64,000 nt of DNA from Alistipes senegalensis (GCA_023665825.1 JAMPDE010000001.1:210789-274788), one strand, 5' to 3'. Shown: positions 51,348 to 60,325, counted from the first letter of the stretch. Program-made: numbers and translations. The notes: generated by a model from the sequence alone, not told the origin.

Positions 51348-51357
51348 CCGCTACAAC
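51181..51357 (-). other. -1 frame extension of the tail chaperone (programmed frameshift)
   Basis: Immediately after the short chaperone frame ends at TAG 51351-51353, the -1 frame is open for 59 codons to TGA 51181-51183. It encodes a coherent acidic segment (GADEWIRQLDAQLRYYMH, then SDEEWAMRVNELKWIR). A slip on GGAAAAG would join them. This matches the G/GT tail chaperone arrangement of tailed phages. Confidence 0.7.
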
Positions 51358-51662
51358 TTTTCCAGTTCGGCCTCTTTGACTTCGATGAGCCGATCGAGGA
51401 CGCCTCCGGCGGCCAAGAACTTGTCGTCATCGGTGCGGATGGCGTCGCTGCCGCCCAGCCAGCATTGCCGCAGAATGGTTTCGTTGAACTTCAACGGGTC
51501 GGTCTTGCCCGCCACCGAAGCATAGGAGATCGTCTTGCGGTTGGGTTTGTGCAGATAGCAGACATGTCCGTCCACCTTGACGGAGAAGATCTCTCCGTAC
51601 TTCTCTTTCCACTCCTTGATCTGTTCAGGAGTAACCTGTCCGATCATTTTTTCGTTTGCCAT
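51351..51662 (-). CDS. Tail assembly chaperone, short form
   Basis: A 103-residue protein (QVTPEQIKEWKEKYGEIFSV, LDRLIEVKEAELEKL) placed between the tube gene and the tape measure. The size, position and downstream -1 frame fit gpG-type chaperones that coat the tape measure during tail assembly. The stop follows the sequence GGAAAAGTTGTAG. Confidence 0.75.
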   Translation of the reverse strand: MANEKMIGQVTPEQIKEWKEKYGEIFSVKVDGHVCYLHKPNRKTISYASVAGKTDPLKFNETILRQCWLGGSDAIRTDDDKFLAAGGVLDRLIEVKEAELEKL

Positions 51663-51692
51663 ATTCGATGTTGTTATCCGGTTGCCCGGCGG

Positions 51693-52106
51693 TTAGATTT
51701 TGGGCTGTTTTTCCAAGAAGATGAACGGGAGCGTAACCTCCATGAACTTGTCGCCCTGTTTCAGTTCGCGCGGTTCTTCGGTGAACTGTACGCCGGTCAG
51801 CACGTCGGTCTTGATCATGTCGCCTTTCGACGGGTTGCCGTAGTTGACGACGATGGTCAGTTCCAAGTCGAGGATCGAGCCGCCGCCGGCGACCTCCAAC
51901 GCTTCGAGTTCCGACTGCAACAGACCGATTTCACCTTCATAAGTCTTGTTGCCTTTCTGAATCGAAAGCGGCTTGTTGCCTTTGCCGTGGAGCGGTTCCT
52001 TTTCCTGCTTCGACGTGTATTTGATCGCACGAAGTCCTATCACGTCGCGGTTTCCCATGAATACGGTAATATCCGCGAACTCGTATTGTCTGCTGTTGAA
52101 TGCCAT
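51693..52106 (-). CDS. Tail tube protein
   Basis: A 137-residue beta-rich protein (FADITVFMGNRDVIGLRAIKYT, YEGEIGLLQSELEALEVAGG, FMEVTLPFIFLEK). It follows the sheath gene by 12 bases and precedes the chaperone, the fixed place of the inner tube in contractile tails. Confidence 0.8.
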   Translation of the reverse strand: MAFNSRQYEFADITVFMGNRDVIGLRAIKYTSKQEKEPLHGKGNKPLSIQKGNKTYEGEIGLLQSELEALEVAGGGSILDLELTIVVNYGNPSKGDMIKTDVLTGVQFTEEPRELKQGDKFMEVTLPFIFLEKQPKI

Positions 52107-52118
52107 TGAAGTATTGTT

Positions 52119-53318
52119 TTATGCGGCCTTGAAGCCGAGTTCGACGTCGATGTATTTGGCATATCCGTTCGGCTTCACGCGCAGGCCGACGACCAGCTGC
52201 GAGGTCGAAAGGATTTTCTGCGCGTAGTCGATGGTGCACTCCACGCCCGTGTCGTTCGGATCGCCGGGGTCGTTGCCCAGATTGCCGTTGGCGGTCATGT
52301 TCGAGCCGATCGCCTGTTCGACCGTACTTGCGACCGACGTGCACCATGCGGGCGACAGATTGCCGTCCGAAGCGATGGGCACTTCGTCGTTGAGCACGTC
52401 GAGCAGCGTGTTGTAGGCTACGCGATAGGCCTTGTCGATGACGCGGCGGTTGGTCAGCGAACGGTAGTCGTCCTCGATACGGGTCGCCAAGTTGTCGTCG
52501 GCGATGAAGTAGCCCGTGCGGCCGACGAAAGTCGTGAAAGTGATGTACCCTTTCTCGTGGATGGTTTCCACATCGGCCAGTTCAACCTGTCGATCGCCGA
52601 TATAGACGGCCAGCGGCGTCAGCGCACCGTCTTTCACGCGGCTGACCTTGCGCTGCACGGGTGCCGTTGCGATGCGGCCGCCGACGATGCCCATGCAGGC
52701 GTTGAGGCTGTTCGGCATGGTATCGCCGATGACGACACCCACCCGGTTGTACTCCATCGTGGTGAGGGATGCCAGCTGCATGGCGTCGCCGGTGAAGCCG
52801 TAGCCCTCCACGAGCGTGAAGATGGGAGCACGCAGGGTGTCGGTCGCCCATTCGCCCAGCCCCTGAGCCTTGACCAGTGCGGCCGCAACATCCGCGTCGA
52901 ACCCTTTTTCGACCGTCATCGTATAGCCTTCGGCGGGGGTCTTGAATGCCAGCAGGCCGCGCAATTTGCCGTTCGATGCCTGCAACAGCGCTTTGGCTCC
53001 GGCGGCGTTGTCCTTGTCCAGCATCGAAGCGAACGTTTCCGTATCGGCGAAGCCCATGATCCAAAGTTCCGCGCCGTCACCCGCTTCGGCATAGAAGTCC
53101 TTGACGTTGCGATAGAGGTTCGGGTTGTTCTCGGCCGTAACGCCCAGCGTTTCGAGCGCCGAGAGTTTCTTGACCGTGTAGGCCCGGCCCAGCTTGAAGT
53201 TGTCGTCGCCCTCGACTTCATGGGCGCCCAATGCGAGGAAGCCCAAGCAGCCGTCGGCCATCGCCTCGACTTGGCCGAGTGCGCCGTTGGCGAAAGTGAT
53301 TTTTACGCGTGGTAACAT
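52119..53318 (-). CDS. Contractile tail sheath (DUF2586-type)
   Basis: A 399-residue protein matching DUF2586 sheaths: ALGQVEAMADGCLGFLALG, MGIVGGRIATAPVQRKVSRV, TFVGRTGYFIADDNLATRIE and RRVIDKAYRVAYNTLLDVLN. Its presence shows the tail is contractile. The whole length is intact. Confidence 0.85.
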   Translation of the reverse strand: MLPRVKITFANGALGQVEAMADGCLGFLALGAHEVEGDDNFKLGRAYTVKKLSALETLGVTAENNPNLYRNVKDFYAEAGDGAELWIMGFADTETFASMLDKDNAAGAKALLQASNGKLRGLLAFKTPAEGYTMTVEKGFDADVAAALVKAQGLGEWATDTLRAPIFTLVEGYGFTGDAMQLASLTTMEYNRVGVVIGDTMPNSLNACMGIVGGRIATAPVQRKVSRVKDGALTPLAVYIGDRQVELADVETIHEKGYITFTTFVGRTGYFIADDNLATRIEDDYRSLTNRRVIDKAYRVAYNTLLDVLNDEVPIASDGNLSPAWCTSVASTVEQAIGSNMTANGNLGNDPGDPNDTGVECTIDYAQKILSTSQLVVGLRVKPNGYAKYIDVELGFKAA

Positions 53319-53374
53319 TTTGTTTATTTGTGTAGTATGTTAAGTGTTTCCGGTTTCGTTCCGAAGTCGTTCGA

Positions 53375-53869
53375 TTACCGCCCGAACCATCGCCGCAGCA
53401 ACCATCCGGCAATCCCGGCGATAGCGAGCAGCCCGATCGTGCAAAGGATGCGCTGCACTGCGTTCATACCCCGTCGGCTGGTCGCCTCGACGATTGTCGC
53501 CTGTTCCGAATGTTCGTCCGTCGTCTGGTGGGTAATCCGCGCTTCGGCTTCCTCGATTTCGATCTTGGCCTCCTGCCGGGCTTTCGTAGAGGAACGCCGG
53601 ATCTGCTCGGTGTACACCTTGACGGGAGGTGTCCCGGTCGTCGGGTCGACGGGCTGCGAGGTGTCGTAGACCGTCGTTACGGTGATCGCCTCTTCGTCGC
53701 GCTCCTGCTCGGCGGCCGTTTGTCCCTGCCCCGTCCGGTCAGTGGTCGTCGCGGTCGTTCCGGCCGTCGTCGTGTCGCGGAAGAGCGTTTCGGAGGTTTT
53801 TGTCGCCTGCCGGGATGCACCGCATCCGGCCAGCAGCAGGCTAATCGTCAGAAAGAGTATCTTTTTCAT
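53375..53869 (-). CDS. Small lipoprotein with C-terminal membrane helix (spanin-like)
   Basis: A lipobox (LLLAGCGAS), Thr-rich linker, a Lys/Glu coiled coil (STKARQEAKIEIEEAEARI) and a C-terminal membrane helix (ILCTIGLLAIAGIAGWLL). A lipid-anchored, helix-tailed protein beside a holin-like gene fits a unimolecular spanin that joins inner and outer membranes at lysis. It overlaps the next gene upstream by 29 bases. Confidence 0.6.
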   Translation of the reverse strand: MKKILFLTISLLLAGCGASRQATKTSETLFRDTTTAGTTATTTDRTGQGQTAAEQERDEEAITVTTVYDTSQPVDPTTGTPPVKVYTEQIRRSSTKARQEAKIEIEEAEARITHQTTDEHSEQATIVEATSRRGMNAVQRILCTIGLLAIAGIAGWLLRRWFGR

Positions 53870-54200
53870 TTTTTGCCAGTCGGTTGATCGTTCGTTCGAG
53901 TTTGTCGACTTTCGCCGTCAGCTTCGACACCTGTTCGGCCAGTTCCGCGCGTTCGGCTTTCAGCGTCTTGTTCTCCTCCTGCACGGCCAGTCGTTGTTTC
54001 TGTTCTTCGAGGTACTGCTCCACCAAGCGGTTGTTGTGTTCCGTCAGGTCCTTGATGGAGGTCAGAAGCGGGGAGATCGCCTCCTCGATGATTTGGAGGT
54101 CGCTCTGCTTCTGTTCCCGCTTGGTTTGCAGTTTGCCGAAGAACCACCCGCAGGCGCTGGTCAACACCAGCACGATGATTTGCCAGATGTAATCGCCCAT
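53841..54200 (-). CDS. Membrane-anchored coiled-coil protein (holin or Rz-like)
   Basis: An N-terminal membrane helix (IWQIIVLVLTSACGWFFG) followed by about 80 residues of heptad-rich coiled coil (LAEQVSKLTAKVDKLERTINR). It lies between the DUF5675 gene and the spanin-like lipoprotein, so it probably belongs to the lysis cassette. Confidence 0.65.
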   Translation of the reverse strand: MGDYIWQIIVLVLTSACGWFFGKLQTKREQKQSDLQIIEEAISPLLTSIKDLTEHNNRLVEQYLEEQKQRLAVQEENKTLKAERAELAEQVSKLTAKVDKLERTINRLAKNEKDTLSDD

Positions 54201-54206
54201 TCGTCG

Positions 54207-54650
54207 TCAGTGTACGGTTATCGAAATCTCCTCTCTCCGGTCTACGGCCTGCTCCAACATCGGAAGCAGCTTGTTGAACGCAACGAGGCTGTCCGTTACG
54301 CGGCCCGCCGCGCTGTTCGTTCCGACCAGAATGCAGCCGGCCGAATCGTCGGCCGTGTTGCCCGTGTGGATCAGAATGCCCTCGAAACGGGGGACGTCGT
54401 GCAGATAGGGCACCTTGCGGCCGCCGTACTTGGGGCTGAACTTCGGGGAGTGCTCCAGCGTTACCTTGTAGGTGCCGTTCGGGATGGCCGTCTGCGCATA
54501 CACCTTTTTCTCTCCGCCGTCGAAGCGACCGTTCCGGTTTTCGTCCCGGTCTTTGTCTTCCAGCGTATCGCAGATGTAGCGTCCGTCGACGGACAGGCGC
54601 CCGATGGTGTAGGTTTCTTTGCGTGCGATGCGTTTCAGTTCGATTTTCAT
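54207..54650 (-). CDS. DUF5675-family protein, putative lysis enzyme
   Basis: A 147-residue protein with TIGRLSVDGRYICDTLED, AIPNGTYKVTLEHSPKF, FEGILIHTGNTADDSAGCIL, the DUF5675 pattern. The HTGN-Ser-x-Gly-Cys arrangement recalls L,D-transpeptidase-like folds. Beside holin- and spanin-like genes it is the most likely cell-wall enzyme. A 230-base gap without a clear gene follows on its upstream side. Confidence 0.7.
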   Translation of the reverse strand: MKIELKRIARKETYTIGRLSVDGRYICDTLEDKDRDENRNGRFDGGEKKVYAQTAIPNGTYKVTLEHSPKFSPKYGGRKVPYLHDVPRFEGILIHTGNTADDSAGCILVGTNSAAGRVTDSLVAFNKLLPMLEQAVDRREEISITVH

Positions 54651-54881
54651 GGTCGTATCGGATTATCAAGAGGAAGTCTCCCCCGACTTTCAGGGAATGA
54701 ATCTGACGAGCCGGCCACTGGCCTATGCCGCTGTTCCCGATGCAAAAATGCACGATTTGAAATGCCATAACAAAAATTGTATAAGAAACTTATATAATTT
54801 TTCATATGTGCGGACAGACTCCCTTTTGCAGCTGTTCGCAAACGGCGTGTTGTCCGTGCGTTTTTCGGTCGCATCGTCTTG

Positions 54882-55418
54882 TTATTTCATATCCAACTCG
54901 ATACGGTCGACACGGCCCGAAGCAGTTTCCGTATCGAACCCGACCTCGAACGCTGTTTGATAGGTCAGCCGGTAACACTCATACGAATGGTCGCCCTTGA
55001 TCTTTTTCAGATTGGTACGGAACAAGGGGGCATAGCCTCCCGCAGTAAAGAGGTGCAGCGACCGATGGATTTTCTCCAGCAATTCGAGCATTCCATAGGC
55101 GCTCTCGTCGTTCGGGTCAGGCGACGACGCCGACGCAAGACGCAAATCGGCGACCGTGATGACGATTTGCGTGTCGGCCAACTGTCTGCCGCCGCCCTCC
55201 TGCGTGTAGTCGACGTTCTCCACATCCAACAACGCGCACGGCCATTTTACCGAAGGGACTTCGCAAGAGAGCTGCCCCCAGTCCTTGTCGATATACTCCA
55301 GTTCCGAGACGCTCTCTCCGAGCCGCGTCCGGACACTCAATAAAAGTGCTGTAATCTGATCCATCATCCGAAAATAAGAGTAGTGTCTGTCCATTTGATC
55401 GGGTTCAATTCGTTTCAT
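54882..55418 (-). CDS. Tail terminator/completion protein (gp37-like)
   Basis: A 178-residue protein with DQITALLLSVRTRLGESVSEL, VKWPCALLDVENVDYTQEG and FEVGFDTETA near the end. In Mu-like phages of Bacteroidetes this type of protein caps the tail top before head joining. It sits between early genes and the lysis cassette, where a head module would normally be. Confidence 0.65.
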   Translation of the reverse strand: MKRIEPDQMDRHYSYFRMMDQITALLLSVRTRLGESVSELEYIDKDWGQLSCEVPSVKWPCALLDVENVDYTQEGGGRQLADTQIVITVADLRLASASSPDPNDESAYGMLELLEKIHRSLHLFTAGGYAPLFRTNLKKIKGDHSYECYRLTYQTAFEVGFDTETASGRVDRIELDMK

Positions 55419-55684
55419 GATCGAATAGTTTTAATCGTTTTTTTGTCTTCTTCCGACTCCGCCTCTTTGAGTTCCCTCAACGGCGTGTTGATATATTTCA
55501 GCATGGTGACATAGGTCATGGGATACACAGGATTTACGAACTTTTTCCATACTTGAAAATAGCTTTTTGCGTGGTTGCCCGGCTCATAGTGCTGCTGTAC
55601 GATGTCGCAGACCAGTTTGATGCGCCGGAGTGTGTTTTTATGATGCTTGCCCATTGTCGTACGTATTTGCATTGCAATTGTCAT
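55415..55684 (-). CDS. Small basic early protein, 89 aa
   Basis: A Lys-rich protein (GKHHKNTLRRIKLVCDIVQQHY, then YPMTYVTMLKYIN) that overlaps the tail terminator gene by 4 bases and follows the P-loop ATPase by 4 bases. Unknown function; position suggests a DNA-related or regulatory early gene. Confidence 0.6.
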   Translation of the reverse strand: MTIAMQIRTTMGKHHKNTLRRIKLVCDIVQQHYEPGNHAKSYFQVWKKFVNPVYPMTYVTMLKYINTPLRELKEAESEEDKKTIKTIRS

Positions 55685-55688
55685 CGCT

Positions 55689-56312
55689 TTATTCGTTCAG
55701 ATAATACTTCGCGGCTCCCTCCTCCCAGATGGTAAAATAGGCTGCGGCATCGTCGGCATAGCGCCCCTGACAGTAGGCCCGGTAGCCCCGCGTGTAGATT
55801 TTCACGCCGCAGTCGAAGCGGATGTCGTCGGCCATCTTGCCTTTCGGACGGCCCTTGTAGATCTGCGACACGAGGATGAACGCTTTTCGCGGGAACCGGT
55901 CGAGCAGCAGCTTCTTCAGCCGGGCGAAACTCTGCACATCGAGGTACTGCACCGAATCGACCACCACGAAGTTGGCGCTCTTGGGCTTGGCCAGCCGCTC
56001 GACCAGCTCGGCGACCGTGATGTCGGTAACGACCTTGAATTTCCCGGCCGCCTCTTTCATCCGCAAGCGTTCTATCCGTTTCTTGAACGAGAGGTTGGCC
56101 CTCTCCTCCAAGCTGACATAGTCGACCTTTCCGAAGTCGCAGAGTTTTTTGGCCAGTGCCATCACGAACGAGCTCTTGCCGCTGGTCGATTCTCCGAAAA
56201 CGAACCATCGCTCGAACCGCGACGGGCGGCCGAAAGCCCGTTCCCACTCCCCGTCGAGGAGCAGTTCGGGAATTTTCAGGTTCTCTATTTCTGTCGGTGA
56301 ATAGGCTCGCAT
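55689..56312 (-). CDS. P-loop ATPase of the transposition region, 207 aa
   Basis: ATG 56312 starts MRAYSPTEIENLKIPELLLD. Walker A is GESTSGKSSF at residues 40-49 and Walker B is NFVVVDSVQYLD. The fold looks RecA/KaiC-like (AFILVSQIYKGRPKG). It lies 2 bases after the MuB-like gene, so it is part of the early operon. A longer open frame joined to it is out of frame with the transposase and is not real. Confidence 0.8.
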   Translation of the reverse strand: MRAYSPTEIENLKIPELLLDGEWERAFGRPSRFERWFVFGESTSGKSSFVMALAKKLCDFGKVDYVSLEERANLSFKKRIERLRMKEAAGKFKVVTDITVAELVERLAKPKSANFVVVDSVQYLDVQSFARLKKLLLDRFPRKAFILVSQIYKGRPKGKMADDIRFDCGVKIYTRGYRAYCQGRYADDAAAYFTIWEEGAAKYYLNE

Positions 56313-56314
56313 CG

Positions 56315-57181
56315 TTATTCTCCTTTCGTAATCAGCGTATGGACCCGGCGCAGGCTGCCGTCGCTCTTGCGGGCGATCTGCCGGTAGTCGATGCCCGTCG
56401 CAGCATTCGCCCGGGCGATCATCATGGCTTGGCCGAGCAGGAACTTCTTGCGTTCGTCCCCTTCGGGCGGCGTGATGCTGTTGTACTTGTCGCCGCAACG
56501 GCTTCGGATCTCGGCGAAGCCCACCGTCTTCAGTCCTACGCCGCGCTCCAGCTTGGCCTTGAAACCGTCGGCCCCCATCAGATACCACGAACAGCATCCT
56601 TCGGTGGCGTTCCACGCCGCCTTGATTTCCAAGAATGCCTCGTAGACCAAGTCGCCGACCTCGTCGAGAATGATTTGCGGATGATCGAGTGTCCGCAGGT
56701 AGAACACGAGATCGTCGAAAACATCCGTGTAGCGAACGGTCGACGCGAGGCCGAATTCGCGGGCGATGAACCGGAACAGGCGCTGCTTGGTCTTGACCTG
56801 CGAGCAATCCACGTACACGACGTTCTTGCGGGTTTTCGCGTGATGCCGGGCCGCCACCGTCTTGCCGATGTTCGGAATGTCGCAGAACATGCCCGACAGG
56901 CTGTTCGCCCGGCAAAGTTCCAGTTGGGCGGACAGGTACTCGAATGTCGGCGTCTTGACGATCTGCCATTCGGCACCGTCGTCGAGGCTGACGCCCAGCC
57001 GCCGGGCGATGGACACCCATTTCGCGTCGCTCAATTTCTGCTCGGTGTTTCCCTTCTTGATTTCGCTGTAAACCGAAGTGGAGATACCCAGTGCAACCGC
57101 GTGCTTGGAATCGGTGGCATAGTTCTGCCGGTTGCCGGATATGGCCAGCACGATCTTGGTTTTCATGTCGTTTGCAATCAT
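56315..57181 (-). CDS. MuB-like AAA ATPase, transposition target selector
   Basis: An N-terminal HTH domain (about residues 10-75; KHAVALGISTSVYSEIKKG) is followed by an AAA-type ATPase. The Walker A is IPNIGKT (about 102-108), Walker B QIILDEVGDL (169-178) and a sensor-like WYLMGADG. HTH plus AAA is the MuB layout. It would bind target DNA and activate the transposase. It is 24 bases downstream of the transposase. Confidence 0.85.
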   Translation of the reverse strand: MIANDMKTKIVLAISGNRQNYATDSKHAVALGISTSVYSEIKKGNTEQKLSDAKWVSIARRLGVSLDDGAEWQIVKTPTFEYLSAQLELCRANSLSGMFCDIPNIGKTVAARHHAKTRKNVVYVDCSQVKTKQRLFRFIAREFGLASTVRYTDVFDDLVFYLRTLDHPQIILDEVGDLVYEAFLEIKAAWNATEGCCSWYLMGADGFKAKLERGVGLKTVGFAEIRSRCGDKYNSITPPEGDERKKFLLGQAMMIARANAATGIDYRQIARKSDGSLRRVHTLITKGE

Positions 57182-57205
57182 ATCGAATAGTGTTTTGATA
57201 TCGTT

Positions 57206-59197
57206 CTAAAGGTCTTGTTTTGCCAATGCAGCGTAGTCCGTGTCGAAACCGAAACCGTCGAGCGGTTCTGCCGCGCTGGACACGGCCGCCGTTCCGACCG
57301 TTTCCACCGGGTCGGTCGGGAGGTCGCGCGGCAGGATGCGCACCTTTCGGATCTTCTCCCGCTTCATCAGCGCGTCGAACTCCGACACATATTTCGCCTG
57401 CTCGGTGTAGTTCTGCCGGTCTGCGTCGGTCTGCTCGGCCGCAGCCTCGTTGTAGGCTCCGACGGGTGCGCATCTGGCGATGAAGGCCTCGTCTTGGTAG
57501 AGGTACACTTCGGAGACTTCGCCTGCCTCGTCCGGCAGATAGTAGGCTTGCACCTCGTAGTCGTTGGGCGCCAGCCGTTCGAGCAGCTCCGGCGACGGCA
57601 GACGGTATTTCTCCCCGCGCACAGTGCAGTACATGCTGCGGCGGATCGACGTGCGGGTCTTCTCTCCGATGAACCGGTAGAGCAGCGCCTTGTCGACGGG
57701 CGAAAGGTCGGGATTCTGATTCCGGCAGAGCACCTCCCAGCGCGTCAGTCCGGGATAAAGCTTTTGGTTCGGGTGCTGCTGCCGGTTGTATTCGGCGATG
57801 GCCCGGACGTCGTCGGCTACGAGTTGGTCGTAGGTATAGGTCGCCTCCTTGTAGGTGTTGTTGTACTCGTCGTAGATCTTCTCCTTTTTCGGCCGATTGG
57901 CTTCCAGCCGGGCGTACCAGCGGCCGATACCCACTTGCAGGCGTTTCTCCACGCCGTACTTCTTGGCCCGGTTGAAGTGCTCGGCGCGCTTCTCCTGCGA
58001 GTTGCCGGGATTGCACCACCGGACGAAGGGGAAGACTACGCCCGCGCGAATCAGTCCGTCGGCGAAGTTGTTGACCAAATGGTGCTCGACCTCCACTTCG
58101 GCCGGGCAGTTCCAGCCCTGACGGTCGATCAGCCGGAACATGTTGCGCACGCAGTCGATGAACAGGTCGGCCGTCTTGAGCCGGTTGTACGCGTAGCCGA
58201 TCACGCAGCCGGAGGCCACATCGTAGGCGTAGTAGGCCTTGACGCGCGTACCGTCGGCCATCTTGCGCGGCAGGTCGCGGTCGTCGAGCGAGATTTTCGA
58301 GAATGCCCAGACCGGCGCCTTGCGGTTGTGGTGCGGACGGTATTTGTTGTTGAAATCCCATGCGCTGTCGTGCAGCTTCGAGCGCAGGACACGGTTTTTC
58401 GGGTTGTTCAGATAGTTGGCGACGGTCGTTTCGCTCAATGCTATCGGGTCGCCGTTCTTGTCGGTGAACTCCTCCGGGTCGAACAGTTCGCCGGTTTCGG
58501 GATCGTAGACGTCCAGTTCGCCGCAAACGAATTGATTGTACATCTCGGCCACCGTCGTGTTGAACGGACGTTCCGGCAGGCTGTCGAGCGAGAGGATCAG
58601 CCGTTCGATCTTATAGTTCACCTTGCGGGAGTTCTGATTCTGGAATTTTCCGGAAATAAGGCTGGTGTACCCCTCGCGGTTGAAAAGGGCGACCTTTTTA
58701 CGGAAGCGCAGCGTACTCTCCGGCAAGGTATGACCGTATTCCTGCTTGAAGTAGGTCACGGCCGCCGTCATATCGTCCCACTGCACGCGTCCGCCCGGCT
58801 GCGCCCGGCGCAGGGCTTTCGTATTGGCCATAAGCCGCTGGATGGCCCGGATGACCGAAGCGTTGACGGTGTACTCGGTAACCTTTGCGGCCGGCAGCGG
58901 GTCGCCGTTCCCGAACCGGAACCGGGAGAAGAATGTCCGGGCTTCGGCGTCGAGCGCGTAGTTGTCGCGGAACCACTTTTGCAGCTGCATGACCCCGCCC
59001 TCCGGATAGAGTTCTTTGGCGGCGGCCTTGTACTTGTCCGGCAGGCTGTCGAAGACCACCAGCGCATACTGCCCGCGACAAGCGCGGCGGGCGACCTCTA
59101 CCTTACCACGAGCAGACAGTTGCTTGTAGTTGGATTCGGTCATCACCGCCATCAGTTCGCGGGCCGATATGCAAAGTGTATTGTTGTGGTACTCCAT
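57206..59197 (-). CDS. MuA-like DDE transposase
   Basis: A 663-residue protein. N-terminal DNA-binding domains are followed by an rve-type catalytic core with SLDDRDLP near 304-310, AYDVASGCVIGYAY, EVEVEHHLVNNF (about 367-378) and WCNPGNSQEKRAEHFNR (394-410), a family-typical catalytic region. A C-terminal domain follows. Length matches MuA (663 aa). It is intact and is expressed from the divergent promoter at 59565. Confidence 0.88.
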   Translation of the reverse strand: MEYHNNTLCISARELMAVMTESNYKQLSARGKVEVARRACRGQYALVVFDSLPDKYKAAAKELYPEGGVMQLQKWFRDNYALDAEARTFFSRFRFGNGDPLPAAKVTEYTVNASVIRAIQRLMANTKALRRAQPGGRVQWDDMTAAVTYFKQEYGHTLPESTLRFRKKVALFNREGYTSLISGKFQNQNSRKVNYKIERLILSLDSLPERPFNTTVAEMYNQFVCGELDVYDPETGELFDPEEFTDKNGDPIALSETTVANYLNNPKNRVLRSKLHDSAWDFNNKYRPHHNRKAPVWAFSKISLDDRDLPRKMADGTRVKAYYAYDVASGCVIGYAYNRLKTADLFIDCVRNMFRLIDRQGWNCPAEVEVEHHLVNNFADGLIRAGVVFPFVRWCNPGNSQEKRAEHFNRAKKYGVEKRLQVGIGRWYARLEANRPKKEKIYDEYNNTYKEATYTYDQLVADDVRAIAEYNRQQHPNQKLYPGLTRWEVLCRNQNPDLSPVDKALLYRFIGEKTRTSIRRSMYCTVRGEKYRLPSPELLERLAPNDYEVQAYYLPDEAGEVSEVYLYQDEAFIARCAPVGAYNEAAAEQTDADRQNYTEQAKYVSEFDALMKREKIRKVRILPRDLPTDPVETVGTAAVSSAAEPLDGFGFDTDYAALAKQDL

Positions 59198-59333
59198 TGT
59201 CAGAATGTTGCTTGCTCTTACGGTCGGGCTCGAAGCGTGAACCTGTTGTATCCGTGCACCGCCGCTCTAATCGAGCTGCACGGGAGTGCGGTTTCCCGCA
59301 GAATAATCGCTTGTTGAAATTTTGCGTGTCATA

Positions 59334-59510
59334 TCATTTTTTTATGGAAATTACGACCACGCCACCCCGTTCGATGGCTGTTTTGCGAATTTTTTTCGCA
59401 AGGGTGGTATTTGTCAGCCCGTCCAACGCCCGGCGAATCGTCAACTGGCTAACGCCGAAGAGTTGACCGAGATACTTGCGTTCGCCGTGTTCTGTCAGCA
59501 CCTTTGCCAT
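59334..59510 (-). CDS. Small HTH regulator (Ner-like by position), 58 aa
   Basis: A 58-residue gene: KYLGQLFGVSQLTIRRALDG is a clear helix-turn-helix, and the end is basic and hydrophobic (RGGVVVISIKK). Its promoter diverges from the repressor and it precedes the transposase by 136 bases, the place of ner in Mu. Confidence 0.7.
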   Translation of the reverse strand: MAKVLTEHGERKYLGQLFGVSQLTIRRALDGLTNTTLAKKIRKTAIERGGVVVISIKK

Positions 59511-59527
59511 CGTTCCGATATTTTTGC

Positions 59528-59572
59528 TATATTTGTCCGAGAGTTACATTTGTGTAACACGATGCAAATATA
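59528..59572. promoter_or_regulatory. Divergent promoters with a shared palindromic operator
   Basis: Plus-strand -7 TATATTTG at 59528-59535 (with TTTG at 59503-59506) would serve the repressor. Minus-strand -7 TATATTTG at 59572-59565 would serve the early operon. Between them GTTACA-TTTG-TGTAAC (59543-59558) is a perfect palindrome, a probable repressor or Ner site. Confidence 0.7.
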
Positions 59573-59620
59573 TACACAAATTGAAAACAAAACAAGTTTT
59601 ATCGTAAATTTATTTTCATT

Positions 59621-60325
59621 TTGAAATCACCCATATCTAAATCGGAAATTCTGAACCGTGTTAAATTGGTAGCCGAAACTTCATCGGATGCGGGATTGGC
59701 GCGCTTTTTAGGCATTGCTCCTGCCACGTTGTCGAATTGGAAAGCACGCGGAAGCATCGACTATGATTTGATATTTTCAAAATGTGAACACGTCAATATG
59801 GATTGGCTCCTAATCGGACGCGGCCCGATGTTGCGCCGGCAGCCCGACGAAGCGGTCCCCTCCATACAAGCGAGGTTTCCGTTACGTTCCGACCATCCGG
59901 TTGAATTGCAAAACGTACCGCTATACGAACTCGATGCAACGGCCGGATTGGTTGCGTTGTTTGCCGATAAAACTACCTGCCGGCCTGTCAACTTTCTGCA
60001 AATTCCCGATTTGCCCCCCTGCGACGGTGCTGTTTACGTGCGGGGCGATTCGATGTACCCGTTGTTGAAGAGCGGCGACATCGTATTATATAAAGAGATC
60101 GCCAAGTTCGCGGGCGATATTCTGTGGGGCGAAATGTATTTGCTTTCGTTTACACTCGACGGCGAGGATTATATTACGATCAAATATATTCAGCGGACGG
60201 AAGACGATCGTTTCGTGCGTCTGGCCAGCTACAATCCCCACTATTCACCGAAAGACATTCCCGTCGATTCGATCCGTGCGCTCGCCCTTATCAAGGCCAG
60301 CGTACGATTCAACACGATGGGCTGA
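59621..60325 (+). CDS. S24-family repressor (CI-like), 234 aa
   Basis: An N-terminal HTH (DAGLARFLGIAPATLSNWKARG) is followed by a C-terminal S24 domain with Ser144 in RGDSMYPLL, Lys188 in TIKYI and an Ala-Gly pair at 108-109. It probably holds the element dormant until SOS induction. No ATG fits the start; a TTG at 59621 is the best choice, since the next in-frame ATG would remove the HTH. Confidence 0.85.
   Translation: MKSPISKSEILNRVKLVAETSSDAGLARFLGIAPATLSNWKARGSIDYDLIFSKCEHVNMDWLLIGRGPMLRRQPDEAVPSIQARFPLRSDHPVELQNVPLYELDATAGLVALFADKTTCRPVNFLQIPDLPPCDGAVYVRGDSMYPLLKSGDIVLYKEIAKFAGDILWGEMYLLSFTLDGEDYITIKYIQRTEDDRFVRLASYNPHYSPKDIPVDSIRALALIKASVRFNTMG

Noticed and set aside
55689..58526. 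A 945-codon minus-strand frame covering the transposase and MuB genes
   Set aside because: Only its last 207 codons form a real protein (the P-loop ATPase from 56312). The rest is out of frame with two well-supported genes.
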